From: Epichloe hybrida
Taxonomy: Eukaryota > Ascomycota > Sordariomycetes > Hypocreales > Clavicipitaceae
Assembly (NCBI GenBank): GCA_019022495.1
Contig: JAFEKR010000019.1
Location: forward strand, 806,001-870,000
Direction of reading: 5' to 3'
DNA length: 64,000 nt
Shown here piece after piece: positions 21,739 through 34,900 of the stretch (its first letter is position 1; each line of letters starts with the position of its first letter). The translations under genes and the position numbers were made by a program. Under the pieces are notes generated by a model. The model saw nothing but the letters and a program-made list of their open reading frames with translations, did no database searches and had not been told where the DNA came from.

Positions 21739-21977
21739 ACAGAAGACTTCCCTTCTATAAAAAAGGAAGGACCTGCGAGAAAGAAGCTTTTCCCTTCTAT
21801 AAAAAGGAATCAATTGTGGCTACAGAAGACTTCCCTTCTATAAAAAAGGAAGGATCCGCGAGATAGAAGCTTTTTCCCTTCTATAAAAAGGAATAAATTT
21901 CAAATACAGAAGACTTCCCTTCTATAAAAAAGGAAGGACCCGCGAGATAGAAGCTTTTCCCTTCTATAAAAAGGAAA
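21739..21977 (+). repeat. Three tandem hairpin-forming leader repeats of copia B1
   Basis: Units start at 21739, 21822 and 21906, each opening ACAGAAGACTTCCCTTCTA. Each contains CTTCC...GGAAG and a second CCTTCTATAAAAAGGAA stem. They lie between primer site and gag start. B2 has only two units (45335-45489). Confidence 0.85.
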
Positions 21978-24900
21978 ATGGATACCAAAGGAAAGGGAAA
22001 GGGACCTGTTATCCCTGACCCTAGTGCGTAAGAGGTTCTAAATAACCAGCTAAAAGAGCAGGCTATTAAGCAACAAGCAACTATAGACCAGTTATTAGAG
22101 AAGCTAGAAAGCCTATCTATAACTGTAAATAGTCGTATGGAGGGTGTGGAATCTGATAAGCCCGCTAGTCAGCAGCAAGATTAGCAGCCTGTTCAAGAAA
22201 ATCAAGCTGAATCTAGCTCTGTATAAGCAACCTTTAATAATTCAATTATTAAGGAATTCAATAAAAGGGTTTATAGTTTTCCAGAGACTGCTAGGCTTAA
22301 AGGAGCCGAAAATTTCGAACAATGGAAGCAAGCCCTAACTATCCAATTTAGAGCTTTAGGCATGCCTAATTTTCTAGATAATCCGGAGAGTTCTAGGGCG
22401 CTAGGGGATCCAGATCAAGCTATTATCCTTATGTTACTAAGGGATAGTTGTATAGAAGGACCCCAAGCCGCTATAACTTGGCAAAAATCACCTGAAGAAG
22501 CCTATAATTTACTTGTAAGGCAATATTCACATAGCGTTGAAATCCAGAGGGGGTCCCTATATTCAGAATTTTATAACCTGAATTTTCAAGAGTTTAAGGG
22601 GACTCTAGAGTCCTTTAATGCAGTCTTTAATAATCTACTAGCTAGATTATCGATTTCAGGGGTCCTGATTGCTCCGATAGATCAGGTTAATCAATATCTT
22701 CAATCCCTAAAATCAACCTTCCCTCAGTGGGCTGAGAGGCAACGATTTAGCATGCGTACGAATAGGGCTATAGGGGCTCCCCTAGATGCCCTAAATCTTC
22801 AATTCTTGATGGCAGACCTTCTAGCAGAACAGAGGGATAAATCATCTACGGTATCCAAAGCCCTGAATTATAGGGCTAAAAACCTTGAAAAGGGTGCTAA
22901 AGAAAAAGAAAAGGCCCCTAAGGATCAGAAGAAGAAAGGAGGCTCTGAAGAAAATAAGGGCTCTTCTAATTCTAATTCTTCTTCTAATAAGAAGAAGAAG
23001 AAGAAGCAAAAAGGTCAAAAATCAGATAAAAAGGATAATAAAGAGACCTCTGGAGAGGGATCTTTTATGCTAGGAAATTACAACCTTTCTAACGGTGCTC
23101 TTAAACCGTACAAGAAACCTAGCCTTCATAAGACTAGTTATAAGAGCTCTAGTGATAGTAGCTCTAATTCTAGCTCTTCTGAATCGGATGATGATGAAAA
23201 TCAAGAAATTAAAACCTTAAATGGTTTTAATTATTACAGCAAAGACATGAAAAAGGCCCTATTATATGATACAGGTTCGACTGTACATATTGTTAATTCT
23301 AGGGAGGTCTTTAGGGATTATACCCCCTATAAAAAGGGGGAATCCGACCCTATTATAACTGGTGGTGGCCCTATTTACGCTAAGGGTCACGGTAGTGCTG
23401 TTTTTGAGGTCCTATATCAGAAAAATCCAGCTAAATATAGGACCTTAGTGCTTAAAGATGCGCTATATTTTCCTCAGCTTGATGTTAATATAGTTAGTGG
23501 ACTTACGCACTATATATCTGGTGGTTGCCTTATTAAAAACCTACTTTATCTTAAAGATAGGTCTCTTATTGCAACCTTAGATATAGAAAAACATGGTTTT
23601 TTCTTCCACGTTAAAAACCAATCTACGCCTAAGTTATCTAAAGGGCCCTGTAATAATTCGCATTATATCCGACCTTTTACCTACGCCGCTTTTAAGGGTC
23701 ATAGCTATCCGATTAGCTACCCTATAGAGGTTCAAATTCCCTCTAAAAAGCCGGATTGGGCTTCTGATTTAGACGAAATCGACGAAAATGATGATGATAT
23801 TGAAGAAATCGTACGGGATGATTTAGGGGAATTAGTCCCTTCTTCTTCGCCTATAGCCCCAGGTTGGGTCCCTTATAAATCTAAGGAAATAGATTTAGGG
23901 GTGTTAGAGGGCCCTAGTGGAGGAAAAGGGTCCCTAATACCTCTCCAAGAGGCCTGTGGTTCTCAAGGGGCCCAGCAGGGGACTAGTGAAGAGGGCCCTA
24001 GTCTAGATCCTAATTCAGACCCTAAGGATCTTCAATATCAACGGTTGTTAGAACTAGCTGGCCTATGGCATGTACGATTAGGGCACCTAGGTCTTCCTTT
24101 GCTAAAGAAAACTAGCCTTATAACTAAAGGAATCCCTGATTTTTCTAAAATTAAGGATAAGGATTTTAGATGTATTGCTTGTGATCAATCTAAGGCAGTT
24201 AGAAGACCCAGGAAATTAGCTATCCCTGACCCCCCAAGAGCTCTAGATCGAATAGAGGGGGATACGCTAAAAATCAGCCCTACGCCGTATAATAAACAGT
24301 CAATTTGCTTATTTTTAGTTGATAGCCTAAGACCTGGAAGCAGGCTATATCTAGCCCTGAAAGGGATAAATGGATAGAGGCCACGTACAAGGAATACGAA
24401 CAGCTTCTAAAGGCTGGTACTTTTAAATTTATAGGGAAAGATCAAATCCCTAAGGGCCGAAAAGTACTAAAGAATAGGCTTGTTTATAAGCTTAAAAAGG
24501 ATAAAGAAAATAATCCTTTAAAATATAAGGCTCGACTCGTTGCTAAGGGATTTATGCAAATCGAAGGCCTAGATTACCTAGAGACCTTCGCTGCCACAAG
24601 CATTCCCCCTAGCTGGAGGATTTTACTAGCCCTAGCGGCTTGGAATAACTGGGAAATCGAACAAATCGATTTTATAGGAGCTTTTCTTAATAGTAAGCTA
24701 TAACAACAGATTTATATGGTTATTCCAGAAGGGTTTATTGAATTCCTTGAGGCAAATCCTAAACTAGCTAAATTAGCTAGAAGTTTTGGCTGGAAACCCT
24801 CTAAAGATCAAGTGATTTTATTACAGAAATCTTTATACGGCCTAAAACAAAGCTCAAGGGAATGGCAACAAGCGCTAATATTAGTGCTTAAATCCCTAGG

Positions 24901-25936
24901 ATTTAACCCTTTAATATCTGACCTAGCTATCTTCTTTAATCCTTTAACCAAAACCTTCGTCATTACGTACGTTGATGACTGTCTTCTAATTGGACCGGAT
25001 TTATCTTATATCCAAAGGCTTAAAAAGGAACTTCATAAAGTCTATCTAATAGAAGATAGGGGGCCTGCTGAATTCTTCTTAGGGGTTCAAATCGTACGAG
25101 ATAGGCCTAATAGAATACTGAAAATTCATCAATCTTAGTATATATTAGAAGCCTTAAAACGATTTAATATGCTAGATAGTAAGCCTATTAGCATACCTCT
25201 TTAGCCAGGCGTTTTAGCTACGCAGACAACTAAGCTTTTAATAGCTAGCGAAATCAAGCTTTATTAGTGCATTATAGGGACTATAATGTACCTAATGTTA
25301 CTTACAAGGCCTGACACAGCTTTTACGCTACAGTGGTTATCTACTGCACTAGCTAGCCCTTATATAGAACACCTAAAAGCAGCTAAAAATCTGCTAAGGT
25401 ATTTATTAGGGACTAGATTCCTTGCTATAATCTATAGGGGAGACCCTAAAGGTTTAGTTAGCAAAAGCCTAATAGGTTATTGCGATAGTAATTTTGCAGG
25501 GGATAAAAAGACCTCAAAATCAACCTATGCTTATCTATTCAAGCTAGCTGGCGGACCTATTAGCTGGAAATCAAAGAAAGCTAGTACAATAGCTCTATTA
25601 ACACTAGAAGCTGAAGCTGATGCTATCTGCGAGACCTTCCGGGAGCTTCAGTGGCTTCAGGGTTTATTTAAGGAGCTAAAAACCCCTATTTCTCCCCCTA
25701 TCCAGATATATTGCGATAATTAAGGTGCTATAACTACTGCTTATAACCCTGCTTTACATAGTCGTACAAAGCATACATTGCTAAAGTTCAACTATATTAG
25801 GCAACAGGTTTTAGAGGGTTTAGCTAAGATCGAATATCTAGATACGAAGTCAATGCCTGCAGATGGTCTTACGAAACCTCTTTCTAGACCTCTTTATCAG
25901 GCTTTTATTAAGCTTTTAGGGCTTAATAATTATTAA
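21978..25936 (+). pseudogene. Copia B1 gag-pol polyprotein, deleted and lightly RIP-mutated
   Basis: The start is ATG at 21978, in frame with the long open stretch from 22362. Three TAA/TAG stops in the gag N-terminus each match CAA/CAG in B2 or fit RIP. Open from 22362 to 24377: gag (about codons 100-280 from the start), a Lys/Ser-rich basic linker, protease with LLYDTGSTVHIV near 23260, and the pre-integrase zinc region HVRLGH...CIAC (24070-24182). A ~1012-bp deletion near 24323 then fuses the start of integrase out of frame to the region before RT; the frame stops at 24375-24377. Downstream, RT carries YVDD (about 24970), KSLYGLKQ (about 24830) and RNase H pieces to the TAA at 25934. It could supply Gag and protease only if the three N-terminal stops were bypassed. 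Confidence 0.88.
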
Positions 25937-26144
25937 ACCAATAACTAATTCCCTTCAACAAGGAACTAAAAAACAACGTCAAAAAGGGAGCTATATTTAA
26001 CAATAGCTAGGAATTCAAAAAGGGGGTCTTTTATTTTTCCTGTTTTTCCCTTTTATCTGTTATTATCAAAAGTTGTTGTTTTTTACCCTATAGTCTCTTT
26101 GTACACTTCTAATTGCTTTAAATGTAATTCTTTTGTAGAGGGGG

Positions 26145-26968
26145 TGTTAAAAATAAGACCTATTTTTAGCCCTTTTCTAGTTAAAGAACCTTCTTATTAC
26201 TAGCTTGCTTTGCAAGTCTGACAGCTGCACTGCAGCTGTCAACGGTCGCGAGGGCAGCTATCAATGGCTGCGTCGCAGCTGTCAATAGCTGCGACCGACC
26301 GTGTGGATGACTAATTAGTCAATTGCGTTGTGGCTACAAGTGTAGCCACAACCACGCCACTAGTAATTAGGTAAGCTAGGGTGACGTAAGCTAGGGTGAC
26401 GTAAGCAGGTTACCCTACACGTAACTTACCCTATAGCTATCTTTGACAACGATTTTCTCTTTATCTAGAGGTCGTACAAAAGTTTCACATATAGCAAATT
26501 GAAGCTTAAAGATAGGGCTTTCTTTTTATGTAAGGTTATTTTTTGGACCAAAAGTTGGTGCATACGGGTTGCTAGCTAGTATGGTGGTGAGTCGATTTTT
26601 TGGTTTTTGCATACAAATGAATTTTACGGAAAATCAAAAGTGGCCCGTAAGACCCCGTTGGCGGCCCAGATCCACTGATACGGTCGGTAGGTCTATGAGA
26701 GGAAGAAGATCTTTTCAACTAGCTAGATAGCTAGTCCTCTTAACCAACAACAGCCGCATTGCCCGTACAACGTATCTAAAATCAATTCTATTGCTCTATA
26801 AGATATCATAAAAGTAATCTAAATCGAATTCTATTAGTTGATAACTGCCACAACCTTCCGTTGCGTTGCGTTGATTGATTTAACGTTGCAGCCCTATTGG
26901 TCCCTGACCGTAGAGCTTGCACCCGTACAGCTGTTGCCAGCTGGCAACTAGCTCCCTACAATTCAATA
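26145..26968 (+). repeat. Copia B1 3' LTR
   Basis: 824 bp, near-identical to the 5' LTR with scattered transitions, followed by TSD copy TAACT. Confidence 0.93.
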
Positions 26969-26973
26969 TAACT

Positions 26974-29900
26974 ACTAAAAATACTAATAAGCATAGTTAG
27001 GTAAGGCAAGCGTAGCTTATAGTAAAAGTTACATATAAGGCTAACGCTAATAAATGAGTTACTATATTACTACTTAGTAATACTATTAATCTAGAAGTTT
27101 AGATAGATATTTCTAATAGCTTATGTTTTATTACATAGAACCTTCTATCCGTATGTACTCCCTATACTCTAGCTTATAGCTTTACTAACTTACTAGTAGC
27201 TTACTACTAACGCGTCCGCACTTCTTACTTATATTAGGCTACTAGACCTTCCTAGTAAGCTTTATATATATGTGTACGAAGAGGGGAATTCTTCTAATAA
27301 CAAGGATAAATCCTCCGCCCCTATTAGCATAGGTAAGACTACTAAGGGTTAGGCGCCTAATATGTTAATAGAGTGATTAGTGCGAAGTAGCTATGAGTTA
27401 GGTTATCTGAGAAATTATCTGGATTTTTTTCTTTATATATTGCTACTACTATCTAAACTCTATTAAATACACCTCTATGTCCGCGAACTAGCTGCTTAGT
27501 TGCCGCTTGTAATCCTTAATAATATCTATTGTAACAAAATCTCTTTTCTTTACCTAAGAATTTTCTAAAGTATTATAGCCCTTCCACTTAACCAGGTATT
27601 TCCGACGTCTCCCGTTGTAACAATGCGATATAATTCTCTTGACTTCGAACTCCTGCGTAAGTCTAGTTTACATCTTTCACAGGCGGTAGCCCTGTGATAA
27701 AGTCTATTAATAATTCTTAAAAAGGCCAATTAGGCACTAGTAGCGCTGCTAGCTTGCTGTAGGGTTTGTGGTGCCTTAGCTTTGAAGTTTAATAGCTTAC
27801 GTAAGTTTATATATATAACTTAGTGTCTTTCTTTATTAATAGCTAGTAGTACTAGTTTATAATTCGGTAAAGGGTCTTACTAACTCCCTAGTAGCTTACT
27901 GCTAGGTTATTATAGGTAAGTATTAGAACTTCCTTCCTTATACCTACTAGAATAAAAACTTTATTCTTAAACATTAATAGCTTAAAGGGCCTGATAGACT
28001 ATATTTATAATGCTTCTAGGTTGCCACTCTTAAGTAGCTTTCTCTAACCTATAGTAAAGTTATTACCTTACTATGCTTAAAATAATGTAACTTAAATTAG
28101 AGTCTTTAATTCTACGTACTTAGAATAAGCATTACGTATAAACTTAGAAGAGGTTTGCTAGACTACTTGTATTCTTACTATAACACTGCTATAAGTAGCT
28201 AGCTTATAGTATGCTTTTAGACTTATAGATAAATTGTAGCTAAGCAGCATTTTAAGGGGGCGCTTATGTTGCTTACTAACTACTAACCTAGCTAGACTCC
28301 TAACCTATAGGCTTGCTAGACTTATAGAAATATTAAATAATATAGATAAGGCGTAACCTTACTGCTTACAATTAGCAGACCTAGTTAGTATACTACTTAT
28401 AGGCTTTGTAAGACTATTAGGTTCCTTAATAATATAATTAAGTTACGTCTTCTTGAAACCCTAGAGGCTAGAATAGCCCTTGTAGTAATCTTATAATAAA
28501 CCATTAACTACGCTAAGTAATATAACCTTAGGGCCTATAACTACACTATTATATATATAGCGCCCTTACTGCTTAGTATTTATAAACTTAGCTAAGAAGT
28601 TAGGTAGCTATAAGGATATAGCCTCTACCCTATGCTTCTTACTAATATAATCTGCTCTTCTTAACAGGGTATTAGTAAGGTTTAGCTTACTTATATAATA
28701 TTTAATCCTAAAATTAAATAGATAAAGCTTGTCTAATACTATTACTTACCTGCTAGATAGCTTTAGCTTTATAGCTAGGTACTTGTGATTAAGGTAGTCT
28801 ATTATAACTATAATCTAGTGAGTTAAATACGCAAGGTAGTGTCTCTAGGCCTAAAACGCCTCTTAGATTACTAATAACTTAGCGTCTAGGGTTAAGTAGT
28901 AAAGCTTAATATTAGTTAACTTCCTTAAAAAATACGCCACTAGGTGCTAGCTACCTAGCACTAATATAAGTATAGCTCTAATTACATAACTAGATGTATT
29001 TATCTCTACTCTTAGCGGATAAAGTAGGTTAAAGTGCACTAAGATTAGTGCCTCCTAGAACTTCTTTTAGAGTTCTTTAAATACTATAAGTTCGCTAGGC
29101 TCTAGCTTAAACTCTGCTAGTTAAATACCCTTTAGATAGTTTATTAGTAGGACTACTACCTTACTATACTATTTTATAAAGTATTAGTAAAACCCTATGA
29201 ACCTAAGGAATAATTAAATATTAAACACGCTACGGGGTATTAGCTAGGTTATAATAGCTTTAACCCTTAATAGTTCTATCTTAATGCCTTTTTTAGACAT
29301 GATAAACCCTAGGAATTTTACTTATAATACTAAAAATTAGTACTTCTTAAGGTTAATATAAAGATCCGTGTCCTGAAGTTACTCTAGCACCCTTTTAATA
29401 TACTCTATGTGTCTTATAGGGTTACTACTATATATTAGGATGTTATTAAGGTAGATAATATAGAATTTATCTACAAGTCCCTTAAGCGTGTTATTAATAT
29501 ATTCCTAAAAAGTGGCTGGTGCGTTCACTAATCCGAATAGCATGATAAGGTACTTAAAATGTCTATAGCGGTATTAGAACGCTATCTTTTACTTATTACC
29601 CTCGCGGATACGTAGCTAGTGGTACGCCTCTTAAAGATCTAAAGATATAAAGACTTTTGCGCCTGCTAGTTAATTAAGAATTTCAGAGATTAATAGTAAG
29701 GGGGCCTTATTCTTGACGGTGATCCTGTTAAGACCCTTATAATCCACATAAAGCCTTGATTTCCCTGATTTTTTCGGGATAAATAAAATCAGGGCTCTAG
29801 CTAGGCTTGTTAATCTTCTAATCTATCCTTTTTCCTATGCACTCGCAAGGTACTCCCTAAGCACCTCTAGCTCTTTTTCCGCTAGGTTGTATATAGGTCC

Positions 29901-31404
29901 CTATAGTGGCTGTTTCCTTTCTTCTAATTTAATTATATAAGTATAGCCCCTAAGTTCTAGAAGCTTACTAGCTAGATCTTTTAAGAATATATCTATAAAT
30001 TCCGCGTACTCCTCTAGGATCTGCTATTAGGGTATGTTACTATCTGTTTTTTATATAGATGCTGCTAGCTTCTCGCGAAACACTACCTAGAGCGCTATTA
30101 TACTTCTAAGTTTCTTCTTCTTTAGGGGCTAGATATTACCTTCTACTATTGCTATAACTACGTTATAAGTTAGGTTATTACTTAGTGTGTTATCTATTAA
30201 CAAAACTTTATTAGTATCCCCCTCTTTTACTTTAGGTTTAACTATTCTAACTTTTAGTAATACTAGTAATAGCGTAATAGAAGACTACTTTACTACCTTA
30301 CGTAGTTATTAATTACCTAAAGTAAATGTAATGCGTTCTTTAGTTATTAGGAACCTTTAAAAACCCTGCTTCTAATCTATTATTATAGGTTTATACTCTA
30401 GGGTCTAGTTTATTCCTAGGAGTATTCCTTCTCTAGTATTAGTAATGTAGTAGCTAACTTAGCAGACCTTTATATAGCCTATGCTATCCTTTACCTTAAC
30501 TAGTTTATGTAAAATTCCTTAGTATAGGATCTTATTCTTACTTACGCTTTCTAGTGTTATCTCTGCTTTTACTATATTCTTCTAGTCCTATTTTAATAGT
30601 AGCTTAGGGTAAATTATTAAATATTCCGCTCCTATATTAAATAGCGCTAGCACTACTAACTAGTAGTTATCTTACTATAGGGATACCTATATCCTTATTC
30701 TCTTATTTATAGGTTTCTTTATAGTAAGACTATTATCCTAGGCCTACGCTGAATTAATTAGAATTTTATTTAGGTCTAAAGATTTGTTACTACTATTTTT
30801 ATACTTCTTAGTAGTGTGCTTATTACTCTTATAGATTAAGTAGTCTGCTGCTTTATATTTGTTTAAACTATATCTAGGGCTACTATATTTATAGCACTTA
30901 AATAGCTTCTAGCCTATGCCTTGTTATTAGGAACCTTACTACGAATTATCTATAAGGGAGCTACAGCGTTGCCTTTTGTTATTCCTGCCTTCTTTATTAT
31001 AGCTTCTATTATAATTCTTTGTTATAGATATTGTTATAACTTTAGCTTTTTTACCTTAGCCCTATAGGTAGCTCTAAGATATAGGGAACTCTTAGCTAAC
31101 TATATGCTACCTTATAGCGTTATTTAAGCTATTTAGGAATATTACTATCCTTAGACATAAGGGGATCTAGTTAGGTAATTTAGCTTCTACCTTTATCTAG
31201 AGTCTTAGGAAAGATTAGAAAGATTAATTATACTTCTACCTAAGGTTTAGTAGCGTCCTAGTAGCTTCTAAGCACCTTATGTCTTTGTCTATTACGCTAG
31301 TATTTAGCTAAGATATAAATCCATCCTAGGTATAGGCTATATAGTTAACTATCCTATTTACCATTACGTGACGTATTTATTATTGCTTTGCGTTATTAGC
31401 TAGG
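26974..31404 (-). pseudogene. Gypsy G1 pol and part of gag
   Basis: On the minus strand from 31404 down: gag with zinc-knuckle remnant near 30880-30930, protease, RT (the [15 protein letters not shown] block is near 29755-29790), RNase H, integrase, and a C-terminal chromodomain-like stretch near 27530-27620 (K..YLVKWKGY type). RT before integrase identifies Ty3/gypsy, and the chromodomain a chromovirus. It mirrors G2. CAA/CAG-to-stop changes are frequent. The part below about 27450 belongs to the long 3' region. Confidence 0.82.
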
Positions 31405-31671
31405 TGTCAGGAGCACGGAGGCCAGGGAGTCGCGGACAGGACAGTCACATAACAGAGCCCTCGGGTAAGCCTTAGCCTGCGCAGATAACTAAGTAGCCGC
31501 TAGATAGCTACGTGCGTGTAGTAAGGTATTTAGATAAGGACTACCTATAAGAGATATAGAAGGTTAGAGTTTAAGACCTTTATATACCTACCCCTAAGTA
31601 GTAGCTCTCTAGCTATAACTAAGAACCTTAGCCTTCACTCTATTTATATCTCCCTAAATATAGTTATAATA
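31405..31671 (+). repeat. Gypsy G2 5' LTR
   Basis: 267 bp, starts TGTCAGGAGCACGG and ends GTTATAATA, a RIP-altered GTCGTGACA as kept in the 3' LTR. The following AGTTAAACTCTTAAACCC should hold the primer site; the same sequence is next to the G1 5' LTR. The tRNA was not identified. Confidence 0.9.
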
Positions 31672-31939
31672 AGTTAAACTCTTAAACCCTTTAGGGAAAA
31701 TAGACTATTAGCTAGATTTAAATATAAAGGAGCTATAGAATATTTACCTAAAACATACTTACACTACCTAGTAAGGAAGCCCTAACTCTATAGTGCCTAG
31801 GTAGTAACTAGAACACCTTAACTATAGAATATAAGAGAGTATAGTAAATACTACCTAACTAATATAGCAATACTAAATCTAGTAATAATAACAATCTAAG
31901 TAAGCTATAGAGGTAACACGAGGTTATATAAGCTAAGCT

Positions 31940-34900
31940 ATAAAATGCCTGTATAAGAAAGGAGATCTTAGATATAGAAGCGTAGCTTAAGGAAATAGAA
32001 GTAGACCTATAATTAGCTAGTTTAGGCAGAGAACCTATAATTACCCCTTAGATAAACGCATAGAGAATTCCTCTATTCCTAGATTTCCTACCTAATACTA
32101 AGTTCGTAGCGAACATATACCTATAAAGCTTTATTAAGATATAGTATAAGGTGCTTACGTATAAAGGTAATACTTATAAGAATCTATAGGCATACCTAGT
32201 AAATTTAAATATACTATTTAAGCTAGACTTAAGAACCTTTTAGGATAATAAAACAAAGGTAGTATATACTAGTAGCTGCTTAGCTAATAATATAAAGTAA
32301 TAGTAAATATGTTATATAATAGTAAATAGGTTAGTTAACTACTTAGCTTATACCTAGGATAGATTTATATCCTAGCTAAACACTAGAGTAATAGATAAAG
32401 ATATATAGTGCTTAGAAGCTACTAGGACACTACTAAATCTTAGGTAGAAAAGTAATTAGTCTTTTTAATCTTTCCTAAGACTTTAGATAAAGGTAAAAGC
32501 GGAATTACCTAACTAAATCCTTATACGCTTAAGAATAGTAATTTTTCTAAATAGCTTAAATAACACTATAAGGAAGCATATAGTTAGCTAAGAGTTCCTA
32601 ATATCTTAGAGTTACCTATAGGGTTAAGGGAAAAAGGCTAAAGTTATAATAATATTTACATTAAGTAATTATAATAGAAACTATAATAAGGAGGGCAAAA
32701 GTAATAAGAGATAACACTCTAGCTTCCCTATAGATAACTTATAGTAAAGCTTATAGTAACCTAGTATAGGCTAGAGACTATTTAAGTGCTATAAATATAA
32801 TAGCCCTAAATATAGTTTAAATAGATATAATATAGTAAACTACTTAATTTATAAAAGTAATAAGCATATTACTAAGAAGTATAAGAATAGTAGTAATAAA
32901 ACCTTAGACTTAAATAAGATTCTAATTAGTTTAGCTTAGGCCTAGGATAATAGTCTTACTATAAAAAAACCTATAGATAAGAGAATAAGAATACAGGTAT
33001 CCTTATAGTAAGACAACCACTAGTTAGTAGTACTAGCGCTGTTTAATATAAGTGTGAAATATTTAACAATCTACCCTAAATTATTATTAAAATAGGATTA
33101 GAAAAACATAGAAAAAATAGAGATAATACTAGAAAACGCAAGCAAGGATAAGATCCTATACTAGGGAATCCTATGTAAACTAGTTAAGGTAAAAGATAGT
33201 ATAGGCTATATAAAGGTCTACTAAGTTAGCTACTACGTTACTAATATAGGAGAGGGAATGCTCCTAGGGATAGACTAAACCCTAGAATATAAACCTATAG
33301 TAATAGACTAAAAGCAGGGTTTCTAGAGGTTTCTAATAACCTAGGATTATATTACTTTCGCCACAAGTAAGTAATAACTTTATAAGGTAGCAAAGCAGTC
33401 TTCCATTACGCTATTACTAGCGTTACTAAAGATTAAGGTAGTTAACCTAAAGGTAATAGAAGAAGATACTAATAAAAATTCACTAATAGGCGATGTAATA
33501 AGTAATAACCTAAGTCATGGCATAGTTATAGTAATAGTAGTAAAATATACCTACGTGTTAAAGAAGAAAAAACTAAGAAGCATAATAGCGCTCTAGGTAG
33601 TGTTTTGCAAAGAATTAGTAGTACTTATATAAGAGACAAATAGTAACACACCCCTATAGTAAATTCTAGAAGAGTACGCGGAATTTATAAATATGTTTTT
33701 AAAGAAGCTAGCTAGTAAGCTCCTAGAATTAGGTAGTTATACTTATGTGATTAAATTAGAAGAGGGAAAATAACTACCCTAGGGACTTATATATAACCTA
33801 GCTAAAAAAGAGCTAGAAGTGCTTAGGGAGTACCTAGCAAGTACGCAGGAGAAAGGGTAGATTAGAAGATTAATAAGCCTAGCAGGAGCCCTGATTTTAT
33901 TTGTTCCGAAAAAATCAGGGAAATTAAGGCTTTATGTGGATTATAGGGGCCTTAATAGGATTACTATTAAAAATAGGGCCCCTTTACTGCTAATCTCCGA
34001 AATCCTTAATTAATTAGTAAGTGCAAAGATTTTCACGTCACTAGATCTTTAAGAGGTATACTACTAGCTATGTATTCGCAAGGGCAATAAGTGGAAGATA
34101 GCATTCCGTTACTGCTATAGGCACTTTAAATATCTTGTAATGCTATTCGGGTTAGTGAATGCGCTAGCTACTTTTTAGGAATATATTAATAATGCTCTTA
34201 AGGGGCTTATAGATAAATTCTATATTATTTACCTTAACGACACCCTAATATATAGTAGTAACCCTATAAGACACATAAAGTATGTTAAAAGAGTGCTAGG
34301 GTAACTTTAGGACGCTAACCTCTATATTAACCTTAAAAAGTGCTAATTTTTAGTTATAAAGGCAAAGTTCCTAGGTTTTATTATATCTAAGAAGGGCGTT
34401 AAGATAAAACCATTATAAGTTAAAGCTATTATAACCTAGCTAATACCTAGTAGTATGTTTAATATTTAATTATTCCTTAGGTTTATAGGGTTTTACTAAT
34501 ACTTTATAAAATAGTATAGTAGGGTAGTAGTCCCACTAATAAACTATTTAAAAGGTATTTAACTAGCGGAGTTTAAGCTAAAGCCTAGCGAACTTATAGT
34601 ATTTAGAGAACTCTAAAAGAAGTTCTAGGAGGCACTAATCTTAGTGCACTTTAACTTACTTTATTTACTAAGAGTAAAGATAAATGTATTTAGTTATGTA
34701 ATTAGAGCTATACTTATAATGTTAGTGCTAGGTAGCTAGCACCTAGTAGTGTATTTTTTAAGGAAGTTAACTAATATTAAACTTCGCTACTTAACCCTAG
34801 ACGCTAAGTTATTAGTAATCTAAGAGGCATTTTAAGCCTAGAGATATTACCTTATATATTTAACTTATTAGATTATAGTTATTATAGACTATCTAAATTA

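Larger units (their letters stand above)
20858..26968 (+). mobile_element. Copia B1: Ty1/copia element with 824-bp LTRs, internally deleted
   Basis: 6111 bp with two 824-bp LTRs and TSD TAACT (20853-20857 and 26969-26973), inserted in the 3' part of G1. The primer site GGTTATGAGCC follows the 5' LTR; the purine tract TAGAGGGGG precedes the 3' LTR. It shows much lighter RIP damage than A, C, D and G elements: one frame stays open for 671 codons. Relative to B2 it lacks about 1012 bp covering most of integrase and the following linker. Confidence 0.93.
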
